Source of the DNA: Sternotherus odoratus
Taxonomy: Eukaryota > Chordata > Testudines > Kinosternidae
Direction: 5' to 3'
Assembly: GCA_032164245.1 (NCBI GenBank)
Contig: JAVMKO010000001.1
Coordinates: 245,529,644-245,593,643, forward strand
DNA: 64,000 nt
A model generated the notes under the pieces. The model saw nothing but the letters and a program-made list of their open reading frames with translations. It did not search any database and was not told the origin of the DNA. Position 1 is the first letter of the stretch. The number at the start of each line of letters is the position of its first letter. The position numbers were made by a program, and so were the translations under genes. This document shows positions 45,275-55,302 of the stretch, piece by piece.

Positions 45275-46105
45275 GCCTAGAAGCTTTAGGCACCTACAAG
45301 ATTAGGAGTCCACTAAGTGGGAGTTTTGCAGATCTAAATTTTGGATTTAGATACCCAAAGCGAAAGTTAAGTGTCCAAAATCCCTTTTGTAGATTTGGTC
45401 TCTAGATGATACATTGCATCCCATGCTAGAGTTAATCCAAGTGCAGCACCTCACTCTAATTTTATATATACTGCTACAATGGTGATAGATTATGCATATT
45501 TAGATTGACGATGATTCAGTATTTGCTGGTACTTGAAGCAGGCGGCGACCACATCAGAATTGGCAGAAAGCCAGATCCCATTTACAGTAATGGGGCATCA
45601 TACAAATACCAACAGGGTTGTATCCAAAACAGCTGTTATTATTAATTTCATCTGTTTTAGGAGGAAGAGAAGATTTTAGTTATTTGCAAAGATTATAAAG
45701 GATAATGATACCATTTAGTGCTATTTAATTTTTGTTTACCTCCAAATATGGGGATTTTCCATATAATAGTGGAGATTCTAATCTCTCCATGTAGCTATTA
45801 AGGTTGAGGTTAGCATTCCCATATAAAATGAATTTTGATAGACGTTTTCTGTCTAATGTCACCAAAATTAAATCAATCCTCCTGAAATTTCATATATGTT
45901 ATATAACCAAAAGTGATTTTTTTCCCCTCCCAAAATATTAGGCAAATGAGACAAGATATATAAGATGAGAGCTAAGAAAAATGTAGCTTTTTAAAAATTG
46001 TGCTTTAGCATATTAAAATAATCAATAGAGAATTTATATAAGTTATAATGAAGAAAATGTTACTATTTGCTGTCAAAGAGAAATAAGGATGTCTGTTTTG
46101 TTCCA
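45275..46105. other. Unassigned non-coding DNA
   Basis: AT-rich. 45285-45410 carries the 'TTTAGGCACCTA' type old repeat also noted at 21.6, 44.1 and 62.4 kb. Confidence 0.45.
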
Positions 46106-46109
46106 AAAT

Positions 46110-46975
46110 GATGGGGTCTAAATTAGACTGTTACCACTCAAGAAAGAGATCTTAGAGTCATCATGGATAGTTCTCTGAGAATTTCTGCTTAATGTACGGC
46201 AGCACTCAAAAAAACTAACAGAATGTTAGGAACCCTTAGGAAAAGTATAGATAATAAGACAGAAAATATCATGCTGTCTAAATCTATGGTACACCCACAC
46301 CTTCAGTACTGCATATTGTCTGGTCACCCCATATCAAAAAAGATATATCAGAATTGGAAAAGATACAGAAAAAAGGCAACAAAAATGATTAGGAGTATGG
46401 AATAGCTTCCATGTGGGGAGAGGTTTAAAAACACTGGGACTGTTCAGTTTGGAAAAGAGGTAACTGACGGGAGATATGATAAATGTATATAAAATCATGA
46501 ATGGTGAGGAGAAGGTGAATACAGAAGAACAAGTGGTCACAAAATGAATTTAATAAGCAGCAGGTTTAAAACAAACATTAGGAAGTACTTCTTTACACAA
46601 GCACAGTCAACTTGTGGAACTCATTGCTAGGGGATATTGTGAAGGCCAAAATTATAACTGGGTTAAAAAAACAATTGGATAAATTAATGGACGATAGCTC
46701 CCTGTGGCCTGCACCACTTCCTACAGCTCCCATTGGCTGGGAATGGTGAACCTTGGCTACTGGGAACTGCAAGGGCCGTGCAAATGTAAACAAACTGTCT
46801 GGCGGCCCACCAGTGGATTACCTGACAGGCAGCTTGCGGCCCACAGGCCGCAGGTTGCCCACTACTGCTGTAAAGAATCTGGCCTCTGTCAGAACACAGA
46901 ATACTGGGCCAGAGGGTCTATTGTTCTGATCTAGTATGGTCATCCTTATCTTCTTCTGTTCCATGATTAGAGATT
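46110..46975 (+). pseudogene. L3/CR1-group LINE, RT C-terminus and 3' end, split by a hAT copy
   Basis: Same subfamily as 17985-19060. It starts with 'ATGGGGTCTAAATTAG' and, in broken frames, encodes 'KTNRMLGTLRKSIDNKTENI' and 'HPHLQYCILSGHP'. After the hAT insertion it ends with GATCTAGTATGGTCATCCTT. Frameshifts and a shortened C-terminus show it is inactive. Confidence 0.8.
46690..46870. mobile_element. hAT non-autonomous element inside the LINE
   Basis: Contains CAGCTCCCATTGGCTGGGAA, TGTAAACAAACTGTCTGGCG and the end GGCCGCAGGTTGCCCACTAC. No clean target duplication could be read, so the boundaries are approximate. Confidence 0.7.
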
Positions 46976-46984
46976 AGATCTGAG

Positions 46985-47560
46985 TAAATAATTCATAGGG
47001 GTTCCAAGGCCAGAAGGGATCATGGTTATCATCTAGTCTGATGTCCTGTATAACACATACTATAGAACTTGCTCACAAATAATGACTAGAGTATATCTTT
47101 CATAAAAAACACCTGTCTTGATTTAAAAATTGTCAGTAATGGAGAATCTACCACCAATCAGTTCCATTGGTTAATTAGTCTTACCACTAAAAATGTACAC
47201 CTTCTTTCCAGTCTGTATTTGTCTAGCTTCCACTTCCAAGCACTGGATCATGTTATACCTTTCTCTGCTAGATTGAAGAACCCATTATGAAATATGTGTT
47301 CCCCAAGTAGATATTTATAGACTGTAATCAAGTCACCTCTTAACCTTCTCTTTGTTAAACTAAAAAGAGTGAGTTCCTGGAATGTATCACTATAAGGCAT
47401 CTTGGCTAGTCCTTTAAACATTCTTGTGGCTCTGCTCTGAACTCTCCCATTTAGCAACATCCTTCTTGAATTGTGGACACCAGAACTGGCCACAATATTC
47501 CAGAAGCAGTCACACCAGTGCCAAATACCACAATAAAGTAATCTATCTACTCTCATGTAT
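46985..47560 (-). pseudogene. CR1 LINE 3' end and RT C-terminus
   Basis: On the minus strand a 151-codon frame (47703-47248) includes GIWHWCDCFWNIVASSGVHN, then 'LFSLTKRRLRGDLITVYKYL' and NLAEKGIT, the conserved C-terminal tail of CR1 ORF2. The upstream part of that frame is not CR1-like. The 3' end (to about 46990) is 'CAGAAGGGATCATGG' type when read on plus. 5'-truncated. Confidence 0.85.
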
Positions 47561-47649
47561 GATTCATCTGTTTGTGCATGCAAGGATAGCATTATCAAAA
47601 AGCAGAATGATTTGGCTGGGGCTTGGATGTGGGAAGAGAAGAAAAGGAA

Positions 47650-47920
47650 TGAGTTAAAAGGTGACCTCGTTGTGTTTCTGGGTGGCTGTGAACCTGGTGC
47701 CATTATGAACTGTTCTAGAAAATGAAAGTTGGTGGTAAGGTACAGGAAGAAAGATTGTGAGCCTGGTTTTGGTCATGATGAAATTGAGATGTTGGTGAGT
47801 CATCCAAAATGAGATACCTGAGACAGATATGTCAAGTTGAAACACAGGAGATTGGTCAGGAGTGGGAAAGTTTACTAGAGAGTCATTGGTGCAGAGATGA
47901 TCATTAAGCCCCTGCAAGCA
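47650..47920 (-). pseudogene. LINE RT fragment (L2/Rex-like), thumb region
   Basis: A minus-strand frame (47917-47654) contains LDISVSGISFWMTHQHLNFI and MTKTRLTIF, resembling the LINE segment 'L.DI..WM..H.LKLN..KTE...F'. A short fragment; assignment is tentative. Confidence 0.45.
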
Positions 47921-48149
47921 GATAAAGTCAACAGAGATAAGGTGCCTAAAAAAAGGGGGGGGGGAGAATAAATCACTGAGAAGACACTAGCAGAGAGGGG
48001 AAGTGGAAAGGATTAAGAACCATCAAAAGAGACACTGGAAACGCAGCAGTTTGGAAGGGCTTTATAAAAAATAGTGTTTTGTAACTTTAATTATATTTGT
48101 TAATTTATATAATCAATTATATATATTGCTGCTGGAATATTCCTCTGCT

Positions 48150-49058
48150 CTGGAAAGCTTGCATGTCACATTGTGTAGTCATTGTCTAGATAAACAATCT
48201 GCTGGGTTCTTGTCCTTGTCAGGTTTGAGTACTATCTCTGAATCATAATCTTGTAATCTCAGGTCCTATCTTTCTATTCTTGCTTGCTGTTTTATCTTCT
48301 GATTTCCAAATGATGAAGTCAAAGCTTGGTAGTCTGAAACAACTGTACTCAAAAATGAGCTCCAGTGATGTAAATTTGAATGTGCTTGTATCCTCAGATT
48401 CAAGTCAGTACATTTTTCTTTGCTGGTGAATATTTCTGCTCCACCTTAATCAAAATGCAACCTGCATATGAAATATATTTGTGCTTTCTGCTATTGTAAA
48501 AACTGCCTCTCTAGCCCCTCTGAACTGGCAGCTTGTAGAGATCTATAATTATTGTTTATGCTGGTGGGTTAAAATAATGTAGGACACAGTTGCAGGTTCA
48601 TTCAGCTGAATTCTGAAGTGCTGTCTCACATTATTTAGTCCACTGAAATATTGTCTTGTTTAGTCAAATTTCTCAAAGGCACACATTGGCTGGAATAGTT
48701 CTCAATAAATCTAGCACAGTAACTTGCCATGGCTAGAATGGCTGCATATCATAAAAAGGCCTTTCTACAGCTTTAATTCCATGCACTTTCAAAGAGCTGG
48801 GACAAAGTCAGAAAAATGTATGTCCAAGGAATGCAATTCTCCCCCCTCAAAATCACATTTTTCCTTGTTCATTTAGGCACTGACTTTTGTTAACGTTCCA
48901 ATACTTTTTTGCCTAGTCTCTGTTGTTTTTATATTGCCTTTCAGATACCAGAATATAACAGTTGAAATTATATGCATTTACTATAAATTGTGTTACGAGA
49001 CCAGTACTCATTTTATAGAATTTCATCTGTCCTAGAAATTCTGATAATTTTTCATATC
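48150..49058 (-). pseudogene. Ty3/Gypsy RT/RNase H remnant
   Basis: Minus-strand conceptual reading, broken by stops, gives IAFLGHTFF (about 48835-48810, RT connection), LTKQDNIFQWTK-like sequence (about 48670-48630), YSPAKKNVLT (about 48430), and near 48260-48180 'RLQDYDSEIV'-like and NPADCLSRQ, the RNase H end of Gypsy pol. The order and spacing are right for a Gypsy RT-to-RNase H stretch. It belongs with the protease and gag remnants at 50546-51745; a CR1-type repeat and a PLE separate them. No integrase was recognised to the left. Confidence 0.7.
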
Positions 49059-49059
49059 C

Positions 49060-49260
49060 CCTCTGTGTGTAGACTCATAGGCTTTAAGGCCAAAAGGGAC
49101 CATTGTGTCTGACCTCCTCCACGTTGCAGCCCAGAGAACTTCACCCACCCACTCCTGTAATAGACCCATAACTTCTGGCTGAGTTACTGAAGTCCTCAAA
49201 TTGTACTTTAAAGACTTCAAGTTACCAAGAATCCATCATTTACTGTAGTTTAAACCTAAA
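49060..49260 (-). mobile_element. CR1-type 3' end fragment
   Basis: Reads on plus as 'ACTCATAGGCTTTAAGGCCA', 'AAAGGGACCATTGTGTCTGA' and 'TCACCCACCCACTCCTGTAA', the reverse complement of a CR1-like 3' end. It lies inside the Gypsy remnant. Confidence 0.6.
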
Positions 49261-49572
49261 AGTACCCCATGCCCCATGGTAATGATTGATCTGGAATTCT
49301 CTCCTTACTTTATTGGATATTAACCTTTGTTAAGATCAAATATTGAAAATAAATTTGGTTCCATTTAGTTTATATAGGATATAATTCCCGCAAGTGCTGA
49401 ATTTACCAGTGATGTGTGCTCTAGCTACAGTCAGTATGAGCAAACCCTGATACAGTTTTTAAAATAATGTCTTCTTTTTCTTCTTGTGCTACAGTAGTTC
49501 CTTCTCTCCTTGTGATCATCTATTATATTGTATTCTTCTCTGTTTTTGTTCTAGTGGACTGTTTTATCTATG

Positions 49573-50540
49573 AAGAGTCCTTGTGGCACGTAAGGGACTA
49601 ACACATTTATTTGGGCATAAGCTTTTGTAGTCTAGAACACACTTCATCAGATGCATGGAGTGAAAAATACAGGAGTAGGTATAAATACATGAAAAGATGT
49701 GAGTTGCCTTACCAAGTTTGAGGTCAATCTAAGGAGACAGTTGACAGCAGGATACGAAGGGAGGAAAAATAACTTTTAAAGTGTAATGAGAGTGGCCTAT
49801 TACAGACAGTTGATCAGAAGGTGTGAGTAACAGTATCGGGAAAATTAGTACTGGGGAAATTATGTTTAGGTTTTGTAATGACCCAACCACTCCCAGTTTC
49901 TATTCAGACCTAATCTGATGGTGTCCAGTTCACAAATTAATTCCAGTTCTGCAGTTTTTTTGTTGGAAAATTGCCACATTTAGGTCTGTTATTGAGTGAC
50001 GAGGGAGATTGAAGTGTTCTCCCACTGGTTTTTGAATGTTATGATTCCTGATGTCAGATTTGTATCCATTTATTCTTTTGCATAGAGACTGTCCAATTTG
50101 GTCAATGTACATGGCAGAGGGACATTCCTGGCACATGGTGACATATATCATATTGGTAGATGTACAGGTGAATGAGCCCCTGATGGTGTGGCTGATGTGG
50201 TTAGGTCCAATGATGGCGTCCCTTGAATAGATACTGGACAGAGTTGGCACCAGGGTTTGTTGCAGGGTTTGGTTCCTGGGTTGGTGATTTTGATGTGTGG
50301 TGTGCAGTTGCTGGTGAATATTTGCTTCAGGTTGGGGGGCTGTCTGTAAGCAAGGACTGGCCTGTTTCCCAGGGTCTGTGAGAGTGAGGGATCGTCCTCC
50401 AGGATAGCTTATAGATCCTTGATGATGCGCTGGAGAGGCTTTAGCTGGGAACTGTAGGTGATGGCTAGCAGCGTTCTATTACTTTCTTTGTTGGGTCTGT
50501 CTTGTAGAAGTCACCCACTACACGGCTACCACTCTGAAAC
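49573..50540 (-). mobile_element. Penelope-like element with 14-bp TSD
   Basis: The 968-bp insertion into the Gypsy remnant is flanked by CTGTTTTATCTATG (49559-49572 and 50541-50554), a perfect 14-bp duplication. Minus orientation: the 3' end is at 49573-49680 (AGAGTCCTTGTGGCACG; TTTATTTGGGCATAAGC), the GIY-YIG remnant in the middle, and the terminal module (GTTTCAGAGTGGTAGCCGTG on minus) at the 5' side near 50540. The RT domain is absent: the copy is 5'-truncated yet capped by the terminal module. Confidence 0.9.
49930..50250 (-). pseudogene. GIY-YIG endonuclease domain of the Penelope-like element
   Basis: A 106-codon open stretch. From about residue 26 it reads FTCTSTNMIYVTMCQECPSA followed by MYIDQIGQSLCKRINGYKSD and later GEHFNLPRHS. 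The Y-V-T-M-C..C...MYI...GQSL.KR pattern matches the PLE GIY-YIG domain, with the paired cysteines and the GEHF..P.H block downstream. The usual 'YIGQTGQSL' is YIDQIGQSL here, so the glycine after the second YI is changed. It would cut target DNA in an active element. Upstream sequence on the minus strand encodes only the end of the RT-to-endonuclease connection. The real protein would be much longer, so this is a fragment. Confidence 0.8.
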
Positions 50541-50545
50541 CTGTT

Positions 50546-51050
50546 TTATCTATGTGTAGCACTTTCTTTCAGCTCAACAACTCCTTGAAAAAGACTATTA
50601 TATTCCTGAGCTAAGGCTTCAACATCAATTTTTTGTGTGTTTGTTTTATCTTTTCCTGAAGTCAGAGATTGCAATAAGACTTTCTCATCTAGTAGACTTT
50701 TTGCACCACGTGGATAAAATCTGATATCTGCAGGCCTTAATGTGATTCTGTAAGCTATTTTCTTGAAATTGGGGTAATCTCTTATAGCTATTGATGCTCC
50801 TGAGTCTACTATGTTATCAGTCTTAGTTTGTGCTAAATCTAAAGTGATTTTTTTGGGTACCAATTCTACTTGCATGGTATATAAAGAGAACAAAATCTGT
50901 TTTACTATTGCTGTCTTGTTCAATAGCTTCATCTTGCATTTCAGACAGGTGTCTTACTCTTGGTGCTTTGTGTTTCCTTTTATTTCCAATTTGGTGTAAA
51001 AATTCTCTTTGTTGGTATTGCTCATGCTGGACTCTTCTGTGCCTCATGCC
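50546..51050 (-). pseudogene. Ty3/Gypsy protease and pol leader remnant
   Basis: A 128-codon minus-strand stretch (50932-50546) has VDSGASIAI, the D-S-G aspartic protease motif, then 'YPNFKKI', 'LRPADIRFYPRG' and ALAQEYNSLFQGVVELKE, the usual leader between protease and RT. A separate overlapping frame (51047-50823) has 'VRHLSEMQDEAIEQ', like the gag-pol junction. The RT start is cut off by the PLE at 50540 and continues to the left in degraded form at 48150-49058. Confidence 0.75.
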
Positions 51051-51059
51051 TGGAGATGA

Positions 51060-51745
51060 CTGAATGTCTCAACGTATTGTAGATAAGTGATTTATTTTTA
51101 CCACGTCATTGTTTTCCCCAACTCTGGACATCTATCCCTGTGAGGATATCCATCTCCACATCAATAACAGCTTTTACTTTTTGATTCTGTGAATTTTTCT
51201 TTTGTAAAATTTTATTTTTTCTCTATTGCTGCACATTCTTAAATCATTCATGAAACAGCTAATTTCTTTAGATTATTCGAGTTCTCTAGACATTATCAAT
51301 AACTCTCCACTTCTTCATAGATCTTAAAGTTTTTCCTCCTTAGTTGCTGACATGTGCATGACATTATAATTTAGTTTTTAGTTCAGAATCTACCTCTCTA
51401 AAGTTACATGTTCTTTCCAATTTTCTCAGTCTTGTGATATGGTCTTCCATGTTTTTTCCTATGTTTTGCTTTGCATTTCTCATTTAAAGTTTTCATATTC
51501 TGCACCTATTCTAGAATAAAAATATTAATTCAATGCCTGCCTGTGCTTGTCATATGACTGTATCATTTAATGGAATGTTTGTATAGAAATCACAGTTTGG
51601 GGCCTGCTAAATATAATAGGAAATATTTTTGTTGCTGTTGCTTGATCTATACTGATTGCAGCAATTCTATTTCAAATTGATCTAAATATTTTTTCCATAT
51701 TACAGTTGAGCTAGTGGAGTTTGTTCATTCTAATGAAGATAGTGT
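51060..51745 (-). pseudogene. Ty3/Gypsy gag remnant
   Basis: Minus-strand reading across frames gives 'DQATATKIFPII', 'YDKHRQALN' and 'EDHITRLRKLERTCNFREVD', matching Gypsy gag ('DQ.TA..K...L', 'TRLR.LA.TCEF..VD'). Several stops. With the two preceding entries this makes a 3.6-kb minus-strand Gypsy copy (48150-51745) including the later insertions. No LTR was identified. Confidence 0.65.
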
Positions 51746-51749
51746 CTCT

Positions 51750-52145
51750 GTGTCTTTGCCATTTTAATGTTTATGCAGTCTACTTCCAGATATGGAAATA
51801 TATGCAGATTTTCAATCATGAATTATCACCGCCTTCCTTTCAACTTTTCTGCTCTTCTGGGTTTTTTTTATTGGCTTATATTTTTATTAGCCATATTTTT
51901 GGATGAAACAATTTTCTCTCAGAAAATACCATTTCATTGAAACAAATGTTTTGTGGGACTGTGTCAATTTTGAAATTATTAAAAATAAAAATGAAATATT
52001 TTGTTTTCATTTGCTTATTTTGTTTCAACTTTCTTGTCTCATTTCATTCTGATCATCATTTGTTTGCCACTTTCTCATCTGTTTAATGTTATCTGAGCTT
52101 ACTCATTCACTTTGACTTGATATGGGTGTTATCTGCCATTCATGG
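51750..52145. other. Unassigned non-coding DNA
   Basis: AT-rich. A T-rich frame of 61 codons is not a gene. Confidence 0.45.
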
Positions 52146-52149
52146 TCCA

Positions 52150-54140
52150 TCAATGTGGGTACCAGCCTCAAAGCAAAGTATTAGGAAACCCCCAATTGGT
52201 AGTGAGTTCTATACTTAGATTTCAACAACCAGTTATTAAGTGTAAACAGCACCATCCATCCACCATCCCCTTGGTACTCTGATATGTCTTGCCTTCCAGG
52301 TAAGCTTACCTTTGTGATAGATGCTCCCTTATACTACAGATCACAGCAATATGTAGATTGCTGCAAGTGCCAAAAGGTCAGTCACTTATCCCAGGTCAAT
52401 TGCACTTGAGATCTCCAAAGACAATGCTTATAAGCAATCCTATACAAAATTATATGAAGATTTATTATATAGGAAAAGGAAGTGAGAATTATTTAGAAGC
52501 TTAAAGGCAGTAAACATATAAACACACAAATGAGTTCTAATCTTAAATTTAAAAATATAATAGTAGGTTGTGTAATAAGCAAGCTCTATATGACCTTTAG
52601 GACTAACCCATGCAAAACACTTTTCCTTATACTTAGTAATCCTTGTCCCTCACAGTCCAAGCAGCATAAAGGCACATTTTCTTCTTATAAGGGTTTTTAC
52701 TCCTTCCCCCTTCTGATTCAAATTGCAAATTCATAAATTATCTGAATGATAGACTGGATTTCACCCTCAGCAAGTTCATGGATAACACTAAGATGTGGGG
52801 AGAGGTAGATACACTGGAGGGTAGGGATAGTGTCCAGAGTGACCTAGACAAATTGGAGAATTGGGCCAAAAGAAATCTGATGAGGTTCAACAGGGACAAG
52901 TGCAGAGTACTGCACTTAGGACAGAAGAATCCTATGCACCGCTACAGGCTGGGGACTGAGTGGCTAAGCAGCAGTTCTTCTGAAAAGAACTTGAGGATTA
53001 CAGTGGCTGAGAAGCTAGATATGAGTCAGCGGTGTGTCCTTAGTGCCAGGAAAGTTAACTGCCTATTGGGCTGCATGATTGAGAGCATTGCCAGTAGATC
53101 GAGGGAAGTGATTATTTCCCTCTATTCAGCACTAGTGAGACCACATCTGGATTATTGTGTCCAGTTTTGGGCCCCCACCACAGAAAGGATATGGGCAAAT
53201 TGGAGAATCCAGGGGGGGCAATGATAATGATTGGGGTTGGGGTACATGCTTTATGAGGAGAGGCTGAGGGAACTGGGCTTATTTAGTCTGCAGAAGAGAA
53301 GAGTGAGGTGGGATCTGATAGCAGCCTTCAACTATCTGAAGCGGGGTTCCAAAGAGGTTGGAGCTCGGCTGTTCTCAGTGATGACAGATGACAGAACAAG
53401 GAGCAATGGTCTCAAGTTGCAGTAGGGGAGGTCTAGATAGGATATTAGGAAAAAATATTTCACTAGGAAGGTTGTGAATGGTTTACCTAGGGACATGGTG
53501 GAACCATCTTTAGAGGTTTTTAAGGCCTGGCTTGACAAAGCCCTGGCTGGGATGATTTAGTTGGGGTTTGTCCTGCTTTGAGCAGGGAATTGGAGTAGAT
53601 GACCTGAGGTCTCTCCCAACCCTAATCCTCTAGGATTCTATGATTCTATGAATATGGGATACAGATGTTATAAGTGAAATTAATGCATGCAGCAACTCAC
53701 CAGGATTCAATAAAGTCTAAATACTAAACACATTTTATAACTCTCATATCTATGTTAACAGTAATAACACACAATGAGGCATCGGGAGTCCTTGGCATGA
53801 GCTGGCACCTGGTTTGCCAGCGTCAAAGTCTAAGCATTTCATTTCAGTGTAATGTGTACTGTGATTGTTTTGTCACATGACCCATATGTTCATCTATTGG
53901 ATGAATGCACACGGTTTCAGTTTGGTTCAGCTTTCCCATAGGAAGTTACAGGGTGAGCAGCAGCTCTCGGTCAGAGGCCAAGCTCAGTCTTGGCCTCAAG
54001 TGCTATGGTTGAGTGACAGTGAACCTGCCTCTTTGGCGAAAGGGAGAAGAAGTTGCCAAATACTGTCTCTCTTTCTGACCCCACAACTTCTGGGTGCTAC
54101 TATGAGGCAAGGAATAATCATTGTCTGATCACAGTAGTCA
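52150..54140 (-). mobile_element. Probable LTR-type repeat interrupted by a CR1
   Basis: Blocks on both sides of the CR1 (TCAGTCACTTATCCCAGGTC at about 52379; CAGTAGTCAGA near 54132) resemble a long interspersed LTR-type repeat known to me from reptile sequence. No domain or clear ends. Low confidence. Confidence 0.35.
52735..53655 (+). pseudogene. CR1 LINE, RT C-terminal half and complete 3' end
   Basis: A frame at 52778-53224 begins just after the degraded catalytic box (FMDNTK where the family has F.DDTK) and carries 'DLDKLENWAKRNLMRFNRDK', LHLGQKNPMHRYRLG and 'VRPHLDYCVQFWAP'. A second frame (53231-53425) has '[20 protein letters not shown]'. The 3' end includes TTTGTCCTGCTTTGAGCAGG, GACCTGAGGTCTCTCCCAAC and the ATTCTATGATTCTATGA tail. 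The copy is 5'-truncated. At least one frameshift separates the two frames. Confidence 0.9.
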
Positions 54141-54322
54141 GAAAAATTCTTTACAAATCATCTAATAAGCTATCACCCAGAAAATAGCTCTGTGTTGTCC
54201 AGAGTGCTCAAAGTGCATGACAAATTGGGGGAAAAATAGGAATGTTTGAAATTTCCCAGAAGTTCTGGGTGTTTATGGGGTAGCCCATCCATATAGATCA
54301 ACTAGGCGGTCGCCTAGTTATA

Positions 54323-54364
54323 GTGCCAAGTAGTTAGAGTGCCAAGTAGTTAGAGTGCCAAGTT
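54323..54364. repeat. 16-bp tandem repeat
   Basis: GTGCCAAGTAGTTAGA repeated about 2.6 times, next to the hAT left end. It looks like a local duplication of the 'GGCGCCAA' end region. Confidence 0.9.
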
Positions 54365-55302
54365 ATATGGGGCGCCAAATTCGAGGGAAAAAAATCAAAT
54401 AAAATGAAAAATAATGAAAAAGATGAAAAAAATACAAATAAAATAATGAAGATGTCATTATTTCAATTCCTTGTGCACATACAGAGGGAATATGAATTAT
54501 AATTCATTTCTCTACATTTCTGACAATTAATATGTCAAATCTTTTATTTACTGCAAAAATAAATAATATTTTAGGAAATTTATTTTTCAGTTTGCAATGT
54601 AGGGTCAAGATGACCCACTCTGCAATTTTGATAAGCAATAACTCAGCCATAATGAAACACATCCACCAGCGGCAAGAGCTGCAATATACATCAAGATTGC
54701 ATAGCCGGAAATTCATGTAGAGTGGAGATCTCATGAGGTGATACATGTCAAATGGTCATTTTAACACACATAGCAAGTAGATGGCTAAGAATCGAGCGAA
54801 TACTGTGGAAAATTGTGTTTCTTGGTGCCAAGGAATAAAGAATAATGTCTTTCAGCATTATAAATCCAAAATGTGAGTATCTTCAAGCATTATTAAATCT
54901 TAGCGTTATGATCGGGCTGTATAATTATGAACTTTTCTTTGTTATAACTGGTTCACATGTATAAAAAGGTCCATAAAAGAAAAGTAACAGTTAGTGCTTA
55001 ATAGACTATGAAAGTGATGACATCACACTCCAAGCAGGTAACCGTGAGGAAGAGGATTGCTTTCCAACAACCAATTGGTTATAACGTCAAAAAGGTCATT
55101 TTGTTTCCGTCTAAATGCTGTAACTAACTGTTTTAATAGGTAAGTGAGTGTATGTTACTAACCATTGAACCTTTAAGCAGTGAAAAAACGTGTTGGGATG
55201 GTTGCAATGTGGTTTAAATCACCAACTATGTGGTGTCAGCCATCCTTAATGCTATAATGCTTGCAGTCGGGAGCACAGTACATAACAATATTCAAATGCC
55301 CC

